From an uncultured Clostridia bacterium (GTDB lineage: Bacteria; Bacillota; Clostridia; TANB77; CAG-508): a DNA stretch of 18,227 nt. Below the pieces are notes generated by a model that saw only the letters and a list, made by a program, of their open reading frames with translations, had not been told where the DNA came from and ran no database searches. This document shows positions 1-6,535 of this stretch, piece by piece. Location: NCBI GenBank assembly GCA_948505485.1, contig CAOPQH010000018.1, forward strand, positions 1-18,227, in the 5' to 3' direction. Every line of letters begins with the position of its first letter. The first letter of the stretch is position 1. A program made the translations under genes and the position numbers.

Positions 1-218
1 TCATTTTCTTTTTTTTGTATTTCTTCAATAAATTCTTCTTTTTTAAGTATTGATTCCTCTTGTATTAATTCTGCCATTAATCCAAGAGGATTTAATGCTC
101 CTTTTTTAATCTTCTTTTTTTCTTCTCCCTTCCTATTCATGCTGAAATCAGTTTCTAAACTTATCCGTCTATAAGTTTTATAGTCGGCTTCAGTCATTTT
201 CTCTAAGTAATTGGACAT
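1..218 (-). CDS. Unknown protein, N-terminal 72 codons only (runs off left edge)
   Basis: I do not recognise this protein. The frame opens with ATG at 218, after an AAAGGAG ribosome-binding site nine bases upstream, and stays open to the window edge, so the C-terminus is missing. The visible part is charged, lysine- and glutamate-rich and probably mostly helical. It has a basic stretch around residues 28-40, then a short Asn-Pro-Leu-Gly turn, and no signal peptide or membrane segment. Its own promoter lies at 252-280, directly behind the terminator of the zinc-ribbon gene, so it starts a new transcript. Codon 18 (167-165) is CGG, a codon otherwise seen in frame only at the proposed frameshift sites. 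Here a +1 shift would give GGA TAA and end translation, so the codon must be read in frame if the gene is real. The strong ribosome-binding site and long open frame support a real gene. Confidence 0.7.
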   Translation of the reverse strand, partial: MSNYLEKMTEADYKTYRRISLETDFSMNRKGEEKKKIKKGALNPLGLMAELIQEESILKKEEFIEEIQKKEN

Positions 219-251
219 TAGTAACACTCCTTTCTAAAATGTTATGTTAAT

Positions 252-280
252 ATTATACCACAATTTATCTTGTTATGCAA
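252..280 (-). promoter_or_regulatory. Promoter of the left-edge gene
   Basis: On the minus strand a -35 box TTGCAT (280-275) is separated by 17 bases from a perfect -10 box TATAAT (257-252). A TG one base before the -10 makes it an extended -10. It sits 34 bases upstream of the ATG at 218. The -35 box overlaps the end of the U-tract of the preceding terminator, so the two transcription units abut. Confidence 0.7.
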
Positions 281-310
281 AAAATTAAAGAAGACTATTT
301 AATCTTCTTT
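281..310 (-). terminator. Rho-independent terminator after the zinc-ribbon gene
   Basis: Positions 287-294 and 303-310 form an 8-bp stem (AAAGAAGA / TCTTCTTT) around an 8-base loop. In the minus-strand transcript it is followed by AA and then a run of six U. The stem overlaps the last codons and the TAA stop (301-299) of the zinc-ribbon gene. It is GC-poor, so it may be leaky. Confidence 0.55.
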
Positions 311-802
311 CTTGGTTTTTGGTTTTTCTTTTTTAGTTTCTGTTTTTGTTTCTGTTTTTTTGCTTTTTTTAGGCTTTTCTTCTACAATTTCTGTATCTTT
401 TAAATCTTCTTCTTTTTCATCTTCTACAACTTCTACAATTTCTATCTTTGCACCACATTCTGGACAGAATTTTACTGTTTTTTCTACTAATGTACTACAA
501 TTATTACATTTAACTTTATTTTTTAATTCATAACATTCATTTAAATTAGTTTCTATTTCTGCCGCTAATACATCTATTTTTGTGCATTCTTTTTCTAATT
601 CTTTTTTTATATCTATTTTTTCGTTTCTAACATGCTTTTCATAAACTTTTTTTCCTATTTCAATATATAATTCATCTATTGCTGCTTTATTTTCGTTGTT
701 TTTAAGTTTAAGCTTTGCTTCTTTTGTCAATTTACTAGTTTTTTCAGCAGTAACCTTATACGCCTCACTTGCTTTTTTCCCTAACTTTTCAAAAAAATCC
801 AT
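299..802 (-). CDS. Zinc-ribbon protein with helical N-terminus and charged tail
   Basis: This 167-residue protein has three parts. Residues 1-95 are lysine- and glutamate-rich, without helix breakers, and look helical or coiled-coil. Residues 99-116 are a zinc ribbon with two CxxC pairs (C99/C102 and C113/C116, the second as CPEC). Residues 121-167 are a low-complexity tail that is acidic first and then Lys/Thr/Glu-rich. Small clostridial proteins of this build are common and mostly uncharacterised. The ribbon resembles the zinc_ribbon_2 / DUF-type treble-clef modules, but I cannot assign a function. There is no signal peptide, so it is probably cytoplasmic. The ATG at 802 follows a GAAAGGAGAA ribosome-binding site. 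It lies 111 bases downstream of gpsA and could be read from the der transcript or from a promoter I could not identify with confidence. A terminator closes it at 281-310. Confidence 0.8.
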   Translation of the reverse strand: MDFFEKLGKKASEAYKVTAEKTSKLTKEAKLKLKNNENKAAIDELYIEIGKKVYEKHVRNEKIDIKKELEKECTKIDVLAAEIETNLNECYELKNKVKCNNCSTLVEKTVKFCPECGAKIEIVEVVEDEKEEDLKDTEIVEEKPKKSKKTETKTETKKEKPKTKKED

Positions 803-850
803 TTTAATTTTCTCCTTTCACATATATTAAATTTTGAAAATATTTAATGT

Positions 851-912
851 ATTTCAAATTCAATCAGCTCACTATTGTTTCTATTTATATTATTATAAAC
901 GTAATTTGAAAT
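851..912. repeat. 10-bp inverted repeat between gpsA and the zinc-ribbon gene
   Basis: ATTTCAAATT at 851-860 is matched by its exact reverse complement at 903-912, just after the gpsA stop codon, with 42 bases between the arms. There is no U-tract after the second arm on the minus strand, so it is not a standard terminator. It could be an mRNA 3'-end or processing hairpin, or chance in AT-rich DNA. Confidence 0.3.
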
Positions 913-913
913 T

Positions 914-1901
914 TTAATACTCACTTTTTTTATCTCTTGTCATTAATTTTGTTACAGCATCTCTTGGATTAAGCCCTTCGTATAAAACACTATAAACAGC
1001 ATTTACAATTGGCATTTCTATATTATATTTTTTAGATAATTCATATGCTACTTCAATATTATCTATACTTTCGATTGTCATTCCAACTTCTTGCTTTGTT
1101 TGTTCTATATTTTTTCCTTGTCCTATTAATTTTCCAGCTTTTCTATTTCTACTGTGTTCGCTCATACAAGTAACGATTAAGTCTCCAAAACCACTTAAAC
1201 CATAAAAAGTTTCTTTTTCTCCTCCCATTGCTACACCTAATCTAGTCAATTCTGTCAAACCTCTAGTTAATAATGCTGCAAATGTGTTGTCTCCTAATTC
1301 TAATCCGTGTTGCAATACCTGCACAAAATGCTATAATATTTTTTAATGCTCCACCTAATTCTACTCCTTTAACATCTTTTGAAGTATATACTCTCATTTT
1401 TTCACACATAAAAGTATCTTGAACTTTACTAAGTACATCATCATGTTTAGATGCAACAACTAATAAAGTTGGAATTGAAGTAGAAACTTCTTCTGCATGG
1501 CTAGGCCCTGATAGTACACCTATTTTAGCAGATGGCATTTCTTGACTTATAACTTCATCTAATGTAAGTAAACTATCTTTTTCAAATCCTTTTGTACAAA
1601 TTATTATTGGTTGATTTGTAACATATTGCTTATATTCTTTTACTATATTTCTTGTAAATTTTGATGGAGTTACATGTAAAATCATTTCTGTTCCATCTAT
1701 TGCTTCTTTATAATCTGTTGTACAATATATATTTTTAGGTAGTTCAACTTCTGGTAAAAATTTACATTTGTTTTCATTGTTTATTAAATCAGCCTCTTCT
1801 TGCATAAAAGACCATATTTTTACTTTGTTTCCTAGTTTTGCTAAATGTATTGCTAAGGCTACTCCCCAGCTTCCACTTCCTATTATTGCTATATTTTTCA
1901 T
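914..1901 (-). CDS. gpsA: Glycerol-3-phosphate dehydrogenase [NAD(P)+], read through one +1 frame break
   Basis: GpsA interconverts dihydroxyacetone phosphate and sn-glycerol-3-phosphate in the cytoplasm, supplying the backbone for phospholipids. The start is ATG at 1901, preceded by AAAAAGGAA. The Rossmann motif GSGSWG is at residues 8-13, KGFEKDS near 104, SGPSHAEE at 131-138, and the catalytic lysine in GGALKN is about residue 187. At codon 199 (CGG, 1307-1305) the frame breaks: reading straight on adds about 14 unrelated residues and stops. Skipping the C at 1307 restores the expected GLELGDNTFAALLTRG, SGFGDLIVTC and the rest of the family C-terminus. The joined protein is 328 residues, the normal length. 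The gene follows plsY by 19 bases, so glycerol-3-phosphate synthesis and its first acylation are co-expressed. The identity is certain. Whether the break is recoding, mutation or a sequence error is open. Confidence 0.93.
1304..1310 (-). other. Frame-break site ACA-CGG-A in gpsA (candidate +1 frameshift)
   Basis: The zero frame reads GCA ACA CGG ATT (codons 197-200). Dropping the single C at 1307 gives GCA ACA GGA TTA, coding the family sequence Ala-Thr-Gly-Leu that leads into GDN. The site is not in a homopolymer run. The same A-CGG-A arrangement recurs in addA and at the start of the Wzy-type gene. Confidence 0.6.
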
Positions 1902-1920
1902 TTTATTATCATTCCTTTTT

Positions 1921-2556
1921 TTATATTTTTTCTTTAAAACTAATTTTGTCTTCTGTTCCATTAAGAAGTCTTTTAATATTTTCTCTGTGATTAAATGCAA
2001 CAATTATAGCTAAAATTACACTGTATATAAAATATCCAGATCCTTCTGAAACTATATAATTGTCTGTTATAAATAATGTTAAAACAGGAAATAAAATTGT
2101 TGCTGCTATGGAACCTAATGAAACCATTCTAGATAAAATTATTAATACTAATGCAAATACTAAACATATTAATCCTATTTTCCAATTTGACATTAATAAA
2201 ACTCCTAATGATGTTGCTATACCTTTTCCTCCTTTAAAATTAAAGAATATTGGAAATGTATGTCCAAGTATAACACCTAGTCCTGCAATTTGCACTAATA
2301 ATGATTTATTACCTACATTTGCTATATTGCCTATTAGTATTGCTAGAGATATTGCTACAATTCCTTTTAAAATATCAAATATTAATGTAATTGCTGCAGC
2401 TTTTTTTCCTATATTTCTAAGCATATTTGTTGTTCCTGCATTTCCGCTACCTTTTTCTCTTACATCAAAGCCTGCTACTTTTTTACTTAATATTACTGAA
2501 ATATTAATGCTCCCTATTAAATATGCTATTATACCTATTATTATATTTACTATCAT
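1921..2556 (-). CDS. plsY: Acyl-phosphate:glycerol-3-phosphate acyltransferase
   Basis: PlsY is the integral membrane enzyme that moves an acyl group from acyl-phosphate to position 1 of glycerol-3-phosphate, the first committed step of phospholipid synthesis in most Gram-positives. The 211 residues match the family length. The three family signatures are in order: the first membrane helix with YLIGSIN followed by GSGNAGTTN (36-44), GHTFPIFFNFKGGKG (98-112), and FNHRENIKRLLNG near the C-terminus (about 188-200). The rest is a set of hydrophobic helices. ATG at 2556 has an AAGGAGGA ribosome-binding site. It sits 41 bases after der and 19 before gpsA, so the enzyme that makes glycerol-3-phosphate and the one that acylates it share a transcript. 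Confidence 0.95.
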   Translation of the reverse strand: MIVNIIIGIIAYLIGSINISVILSKKVAGFDVREKGSGNAGTTNMLRNIGKKAAAITLIFDILKGIVAISLAILIGNIANVGNKSLLVQIAGLGVILGHTFPIFFNFKGGKGIATSLGVLLMSNWKIGLICLVFALVLIILSRMVSLGSIAATILFPVLTLFITDNYIVSEGSGYFIYSVILAIIVAFNHRENIKRLLNGTEDKISFKEKI

Positions 2557-2597
2557 ATAATATTTCCTCCTTATTTTTTATATAAAGGTAAAAATTT

Positions 2598-3935
2598 TTA
2601 ATCATGCCTCTTTTGCTCTCCTTTTTTCTCTCTTGTAATTACTCTTACTGGTGTTCCTTGTAATCCAAATTCTTTTCTTATTTGATTTACCAAATATCTT
2701 TCATATGAAAAATGAAATAAATCTTTATTATTTACAAATATTACAAAAGTTGGCGGTTTTGTAGATGCTTGTGTAGCATATAATATTTTTAATCTTTTCC
2801 CTTTATCTGTTGGTGGTTGCACTATTGCAATAGCTTCATTTATAACTTGATTTAATACTGATGTTGAAACTCTCATTGCATTTTGCTTTGCAACTTCGTT
2901 TATCATATTAAATAATTTATCTACTCTTTGTCCTGTTTTAGCAGATATAAATATAATTGGTGCATAAGATAAATATGATAATTTATTATATACTTCTTTT
3001 TTATATTTTTCTAGAGTTCCTGTTTCTTTTTCATATTCATCCCATTTGTTTACAACAATTATTATCCCTTTACCTGCCTCGTGGGCTTCTCCTGCTATTT
3101 TAGCATCTTGATCAGTTACTCCCTCTAGTGCATCAATCATCATTAAACATACATCTGATCTTTCTATTGCAAGTAATGTTCTCATAATACTAAACTTTTC
3201 TATAGATTCTTTTATTTTACTTTTTCTTCTTAAGCCTGCTGTATCTATAAAAGTATATTTTCCATGTTTATTTTGAAATTCTGTATCTATTGCATCTCTT
3301 GTTGTTCCTGCTATATCACTAACAATTGCTCTGTTTTCTCCAATTATTTTGTTTACTAATGAAGATTTACCTACATTTGGCTTTCCTATTATTGCTACTT
3401 TTATAATTTCTTCGTCAATTTCTAATTCATCTTGTTTAGGAAATTCTTCATATATTGCATCTAATACATCTCCAATTCCTAATGCATTAGCTGCAGAAAC
3501 GGGATATGGATCTCCTAAACCTAAATTATAAAACTCATATATATCATCTTGTACATTTCCTATATTATCTGCTTTATTACATACTAGTACAATTGGCTTT
3601 TTTGATTTTTTAAGCATTAACGAAATTTCTTTATCGACTGCTGTTACTCCTTGTTTTATATCTGTTAAAAATATTATAACATCTGCTATGTCTACAGCTA
3701 TATTTGCTTGTTCTCTCATTTGAGATAATATAATATCTTCAGAATCAGGCTCTATTCCCGCCGTATCTATTAAAGTAAAATCTCTACCTCTCCAATTTGA
3801 TTCTGCATAAACTCTATCTCTTGTTACTCCTGGGGTATCTTCAACTATTGATATACGAGTTCCTACTATGTAATTAAAAAATGTTGATTTACCTACATTT
3901 GGCTTTCCTATAATGGCTACTATTGGTTTTGACAT
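2598..3935 (-). CDS. der: Ribosome-assembly GTPase Der (EngA)
   Basis: Der is an essential cytoplasmic GTPase with two tandem G domains that acts in maturation of the 50S ribosomal subunit. The 445 residues carry G domain 1 (GKPNVGKS 10-17, DTAG 57-60, NKAD 120-123), G domain 2 (GKPNVGKS 184-191, DTAGLRRK at 231, NKWD 296-299, SAK shortly after) and a C-terminal KH-like domain (about 355-445) ending in basic residues. No key motif is missing. ATG at 3935 follows an AAGGAGG ribosome-binding site. It is the first gene of the der-plsY-gpsA cluster, an order seen in many Clostridia, and is divergent from rqcH. Confidence 0.97.
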   Translation of the reverse strand: MSKPIVAIIGKPNVGKSTFFNYIVGTRISIVEDTPGVTRDRVYAESNWRGRDFTLIDTAGIEPDSEDIILSQMREQANIAVDIADVIIFLTDIKQGVTAVDKEISLMLKKSKKPIVLVCNKADNIGNVQDDIYEFYNLGLGDPYPVSAANALGIGDVLDAIYEEFPKQDELEIDEEIIKVAIIGKPNVGKSSLVNKIIGENRAIVSDIAGTTRDAIDTEFQNKHGKYTFIDTAGLRRKSKIKESIEKFSIMRTLLAIERSDVCLMMIDALEGVTDQDAKIAGEAHEAGKGIIIVVNKWDEYEKETGTLEKYKKEVYNKLSYLSYAPIIFISAKTGQRVDKLFNMINEVAKQNAMRVSTSVLNQVINEAIAIVQPPTDKGKRLKILYATQASTKPPTFVIFVNNKDLFHFSYERYLVNQIRKEFGLQGTPVRVITREKKGEQKRHD

Positions 3936-3974
3936 TTTCCCTCCTTTTTAAGGCTACTTTTTATTTATATATAA

Positions 3975-4003
3975 ATTATATATTAATTATAGTTAAAAAG
4001 CAA
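3975..4003 (-). promoter_or_regulatory. Likely promoter of der-plsY-gpsA
   Basis: On the minus strand TTGCTT (4003-3998) is followed after 17 bases by TATAAT (3980-3975), about 40 bases upstream of the der start codon. The -35 is only a partial match, and this AT-rich stretch holds other TATAAT-like hexamers, so the placement is moderately uncertain. The remaining 4004-4140 stretch of the divergent region holds nothing I can identify. Confidence 0.45.
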
Positions 4004-4142
4004 TTTAATTAATTATATTTTAATAAAATTTTTAACTATTCGTTACAATTCAGAAGTAAACTATAATAACATATTTAAATCATAGAGGCAATTTTAATCG
4101 TACCCTACAATATACTACTATAAGTTAGCATTTATTATTTTA

Positions 4143-4171
4143 TTTACAAAATCAAAGACTTAAGGTATAAT
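4143..4171 (+). promoter_or_regulatory. Promoter of rqcH
   Basis: TTTACA (4143-4148), a 17-base spacer and TATAAT (4166-4171) make a near-consensus sigma-A promoter. Transcription should start near 4178, giving a leader of about 40 bases before the ATG at 4218, with ribosome-binding site AAGGAG at 4203-4208. Confidence 0.75.
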
Positions 4172-4217
4172 TTCTACAAAATAACTAATATTAAAAAATA
4201 ATAAGGAGACTTTAAAT

Positions 4218-5954
4218 ATGGCTTTTGATGGAATTGTTACTAAAGCAATTGTAAATGAATTGCAAACTTTAAATGGAGCTAAAATTGATAAAGTATTTCA
4301 ACCTGATAAAAACACAATTATATTAGGTTTATATAATAACTATCAAAATTTTGCACTTAACATTTGTATAGATGCTCAAAATTGTAGAATCAACTTAACA
4401 ACACATCCAAAAACAAATCCAAAAGTAGCACCTAATTTTTGTATGTTTTTAAGAAAGCACCTTATAGGATGCCGAATTAAAAATATTTCAACTTTTGATT
4501 TAGAAAGAATTATAACTATTAATTTAGAAACACTTGGAGAATTTAGAAAAATAGAAAATAGAAAATTAATAATAGAACTTATGGGCAAACATAGTAATAT
4601 AATTTTAGTTGATGAAAACAATATAATTATGGATAGTATTAGGCATACAAATCAATTATCAAATTCGTATAGAGATATTTTTCCAGGAAAACTATATGTT
4701 CTTCCAAAATCAGAAAAACATAGTTTTATAAATTTAAATAATTTTGATGAATTTTTCGCAATTATAAATTCTGATATAAACTCTATTACTTTGCCTAAAA
4801 TTATCTCAAACAATTTTAATGGTATTAGTATGAGTTTTATCAATAATCTTATAAAAAAGTTCAATATATCAAATTCAAAAAATGATTTAGAAAAATTATA
4901 TTTATATATTAAAGATATATTAAATAATATTAAGACTCAAAAATTAAGCTTTGAAAATATTCTTAATGATAATAATGAGGTAAAAGATTATGCCCTTATA
5001 TTAACAGATGAAATAAATGGTCAATATACTTTGAATTTTTATGTTGATGACTATTATTATAATAAAGAAACTAAAGAACAATTTATAACTTTTAGAAATA
5101 GTCTTTTAAAACTAATTTTAGATACTTTAAAAAAATATAATAAAAAACTTTTAATTTTAAATGAAAAAATTGAAGAATGCAATAATATGAATACTTACAA
5201 ACTTTATGGAGAATTACTTACAGCTAATTTATATAAGTTAGAAAAACAAAATCTGGATAAAGTTACTTTAGAAAACTATTATGATGATAACAATTTAATT
5301 GATATTCCTTTAGATAGTAAATATAATCCTAATACAAATGCTAAAAGATATTTTAAAAAATATAATAAATTAAAAACAGCTTTAGATATTGTAAAAACTC
5401 AAAAAGAAGAAACTCAAAGAGATTTAAACTACCTAGAAAGTCTTGTATATTCATTAGAAAGTGCAAAGGAAATTACAGATTTGCAAAATATTTTTGAGGA
5501 AATCTCCGAAAGTAATTTATTTAAACTTCAGCTTGCTAGAAAACTAAAAAAAGCTAAAAATAAAAATAGTAAGCAACAAAAACAACATTTTATTTTTAAT
5601 CCTATTAAAATAAATATCGACGAATATACTATTTATATAGGTAGAAATAATAAAGAAAATGATTATATAACAACAAAACTTGCTAGAAAAAACGATATTT
5701 GGTTTCATACTAAAGATATTCATGGAAGTCATGTTGTTTTAAAAATTGAAGATAATAAATTGATTGTCCCAGATGAAGTAATTTATGAATGTGCTCAAAT
5801 TGCTGCTTATCATAGTAAAGCAAAAAATTCTTCAAATGTACCTGTTGATTATGCAAGAATTGGTTTTGTTAAAAAGCCTAATGGAAGCAAACCTGGTATG
5901 GTGATTTATTCTAATAATAAAACTTTGTATGTGAATCCTAAAAAAGAAAATTAA
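4218..5954 (+). CDS. rqcH: Ribosome quality control factor RqcH (NFACT family, FbpA-like)
   Basis: RqcH (long annotated as fibronectin-binding protein A) binds stalled 50S-peptidyl-tRNA complexes and recruits tRNA-Ala to add C-terminal alanine tails that mark the nascent chain for proteolysis. The 578 residues have the family length and order: NFACT-N from residue 1 (MAFDGIVTKAIVNEL start), a helix-hairpin-helix/coiled-coil middle (about 300-450, highly charged), and the NFACT-R domain with WFHTKDIHGSHVVLK from residue 494. The DLER stretch at 94-97 sits where RqcH proteins carry the conserved acidic-Arg pair needed for tRNA recruitment; here the pair reads Glu-Arg. It is a lone gene with its own promoter, divergent from der. 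Its stop codon lies inside a terminator palindrome shared with the convergent neighbour. Identity is firm; the alanine-tailing role is inferred from family knowledge. Confidence 0.94.
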   Translation: MAFDGIVTKAIVNELQTLNGAKIDKVFQPDKNTIILGLYNNYQNFALNICIDAQNCRINLTTHPKTNPKVAPNFCMFLRKHLIGCRIKNISTFDLERIITINLETLGEFRKIENRKLIIELMGKHSNIILVDENNIIMDSIRHTNQLSNSYRDIFPGKLYVLPKSEKHSFINLNNFDEFFAIINSDINSITLPKIISNNFNGISMSFINNLIKKFNISNSKNDLEKLYLYIKDILNNIKTQKLSFENILNDNNEVKDYALILTDEINGQYTLNFYVDDYYYNKETKEQFITFRNSLLKLILDTLKKYNKKLLILNEKIEECNNMNTYKLYGELLTANLYKLEKQNLDKVTLENYYDDNNLIDIPLDSKYNPNTNAKRYFKKYNKLKTALDIVKTQKEETQRDLNYLESLVYSLESAKEITDLQNIFEEISESNLFKLQLARKLKKAKNKNSKQQKQHFIFNPIKINIDEYTIYIGRNNKENDYITTKLARKNDIWFHTKDIHGSHVVLKIEDNKLIVPDEVIYECAQIAAYHSKAKNSSNVPVDYARIGFVKKPNGSKPGMVIYSNNKTLYVNPKKEN

Positions 5955-5970
5955 AATTTTCTTTTTTAGG
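5937..5970. terminator. Bidirectional terminator carrying both stop codons
   Basis: A perfect 16-bp inverted repeat (5937-5952 with 5955-5970, two central bases) starts with CCT, contains a run of six A and ends with six T and AGG. It contains the rqcH stop codon (5952-5954) and the stop codon of the convergent membrane-protein gene (5968-5966). Either strand gives a hairpin whose 3' arm is U-rich, so it probably ends transcription from both sides. Confidence 0.65.
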
Positions 5971-6466
5971 ATATCAATGCAACAGCTATAATTGCTATCC
6001 ATACTTTTTCTGCAGTTGACATTGGCTTTAATGTAAACCCTGAAAATAAAGATTTATCAGTTATTTCTTTTATTTCTTTTTGTTTTTGCTCTTCGTTTAT
6101 TATAGATAAATCATAATAACTTACATTATTATATTTAAAGTGTTTCTGAAAAGTTTGTATTTTTTCATTTCCGTTTTTTTCTATTTTTATATAATCTCTT
6201 CCTAATAATATATCTCTTTTTGAATATAAATCAACTTTTATATATTTTCCTATTAATGCACTATTTTTATCTAAATCTATTTGTCCATATATTCTTCCAT
6301 CTACATTTGTAGACTCTGCTTTAGTTATTGTAACTTGTGATAATTTTGATTTATTTTCTATGTTTTTATACACTGTATTTAAACCTATATTAATCATTAT
6401 ATCTGAAAATATATAAAATAATATTAACCATATAACATATTTAGCAAGTTTTTTTACTTTATTCAT
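5966..6466 (-). CDS. Small membrane-anchored protein of unknown function
   Basis: I do not recognise this protein of about 166 residues. An N-terminal basic stretch is followed by a membrane segment (about residues 5-25). Residues 35-125 alternate polar and hydrophobic positions in a way typical of a beta-sandwich extracellular domain, and a last hydrophobic stretch (about 150-166) could re-enter or cross the membrane. The likely topology is N-terminus in and central domain out. Two ATGs are available. I prefer 6466, because GAGG lies six bases before it, while the ATG at 6478 has AAGG only two bases upstream. It has its own strong promoter (6498-6526) and ends in the palindrome shared with rqcH, so it is monocistronic. 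A link to secreted beta-rich domains such as FxLYD is possible but I cannot show it. Confidence 0.7.
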   Translation of the reverse strand: MNKVKKLAKYVIWLILFYIFSDIMINIGLNTVYKNIENKSKLSQVTITKAESTNVDGRIYGQIDLDKNSALIGKYIKVDLYSKRDILLGRDYIKIEKNGNEKIQTFQKHFKYNNVSYYDLSIINEEQKQKEIKEITDKSLFSGFTLKPMSTAEKVWIAIIAVALIS

Positions 6467-6497
6467 TTTTTTCCTCATTTCCTTTTTAGATGTTTAT

Positions 6498-6526
6498 ATT
6501 ATATCAGAAGTATACATAATTTTCAA
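6498..6526 (-). promoter_or_regulatory. Promoter of the small membrane-protein gene
   Basis: On the minus strand TTGAAA (6526-6521), a 17-base spacer and a perfect TATAAT (6503-6498), with TG one base before it, form an extended -10 promoter. It starts only ten bases after the addA stop codon. It is one of the best promoter matches in the window. Confidence 0.8.
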
Positions 6527-6535
6527 GATTATGAT

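Noticed and set aside
1263..2003. Treating the two halves of gpsA as separate genes, with the first starting at 2003.
   Set aside because: The region above 1901 belongs to plsY in another frame; the GpsA Rossmann motif begins right after ATG 1901, and the two halves join at one base.
2060..2560. Long open frame on the plus strand (166 codons).
   Set aside because: It is antisense to plsY, has no ribosome-binding site and codes for no recognisable protein; plsY is certain.
4043..4067. TTACAA followed by TATAAT in the der/rqcH divergent region.
   Set aside because: The spacer is only 13 bases and a far better promoter for rqcH lies at 4143-4171.
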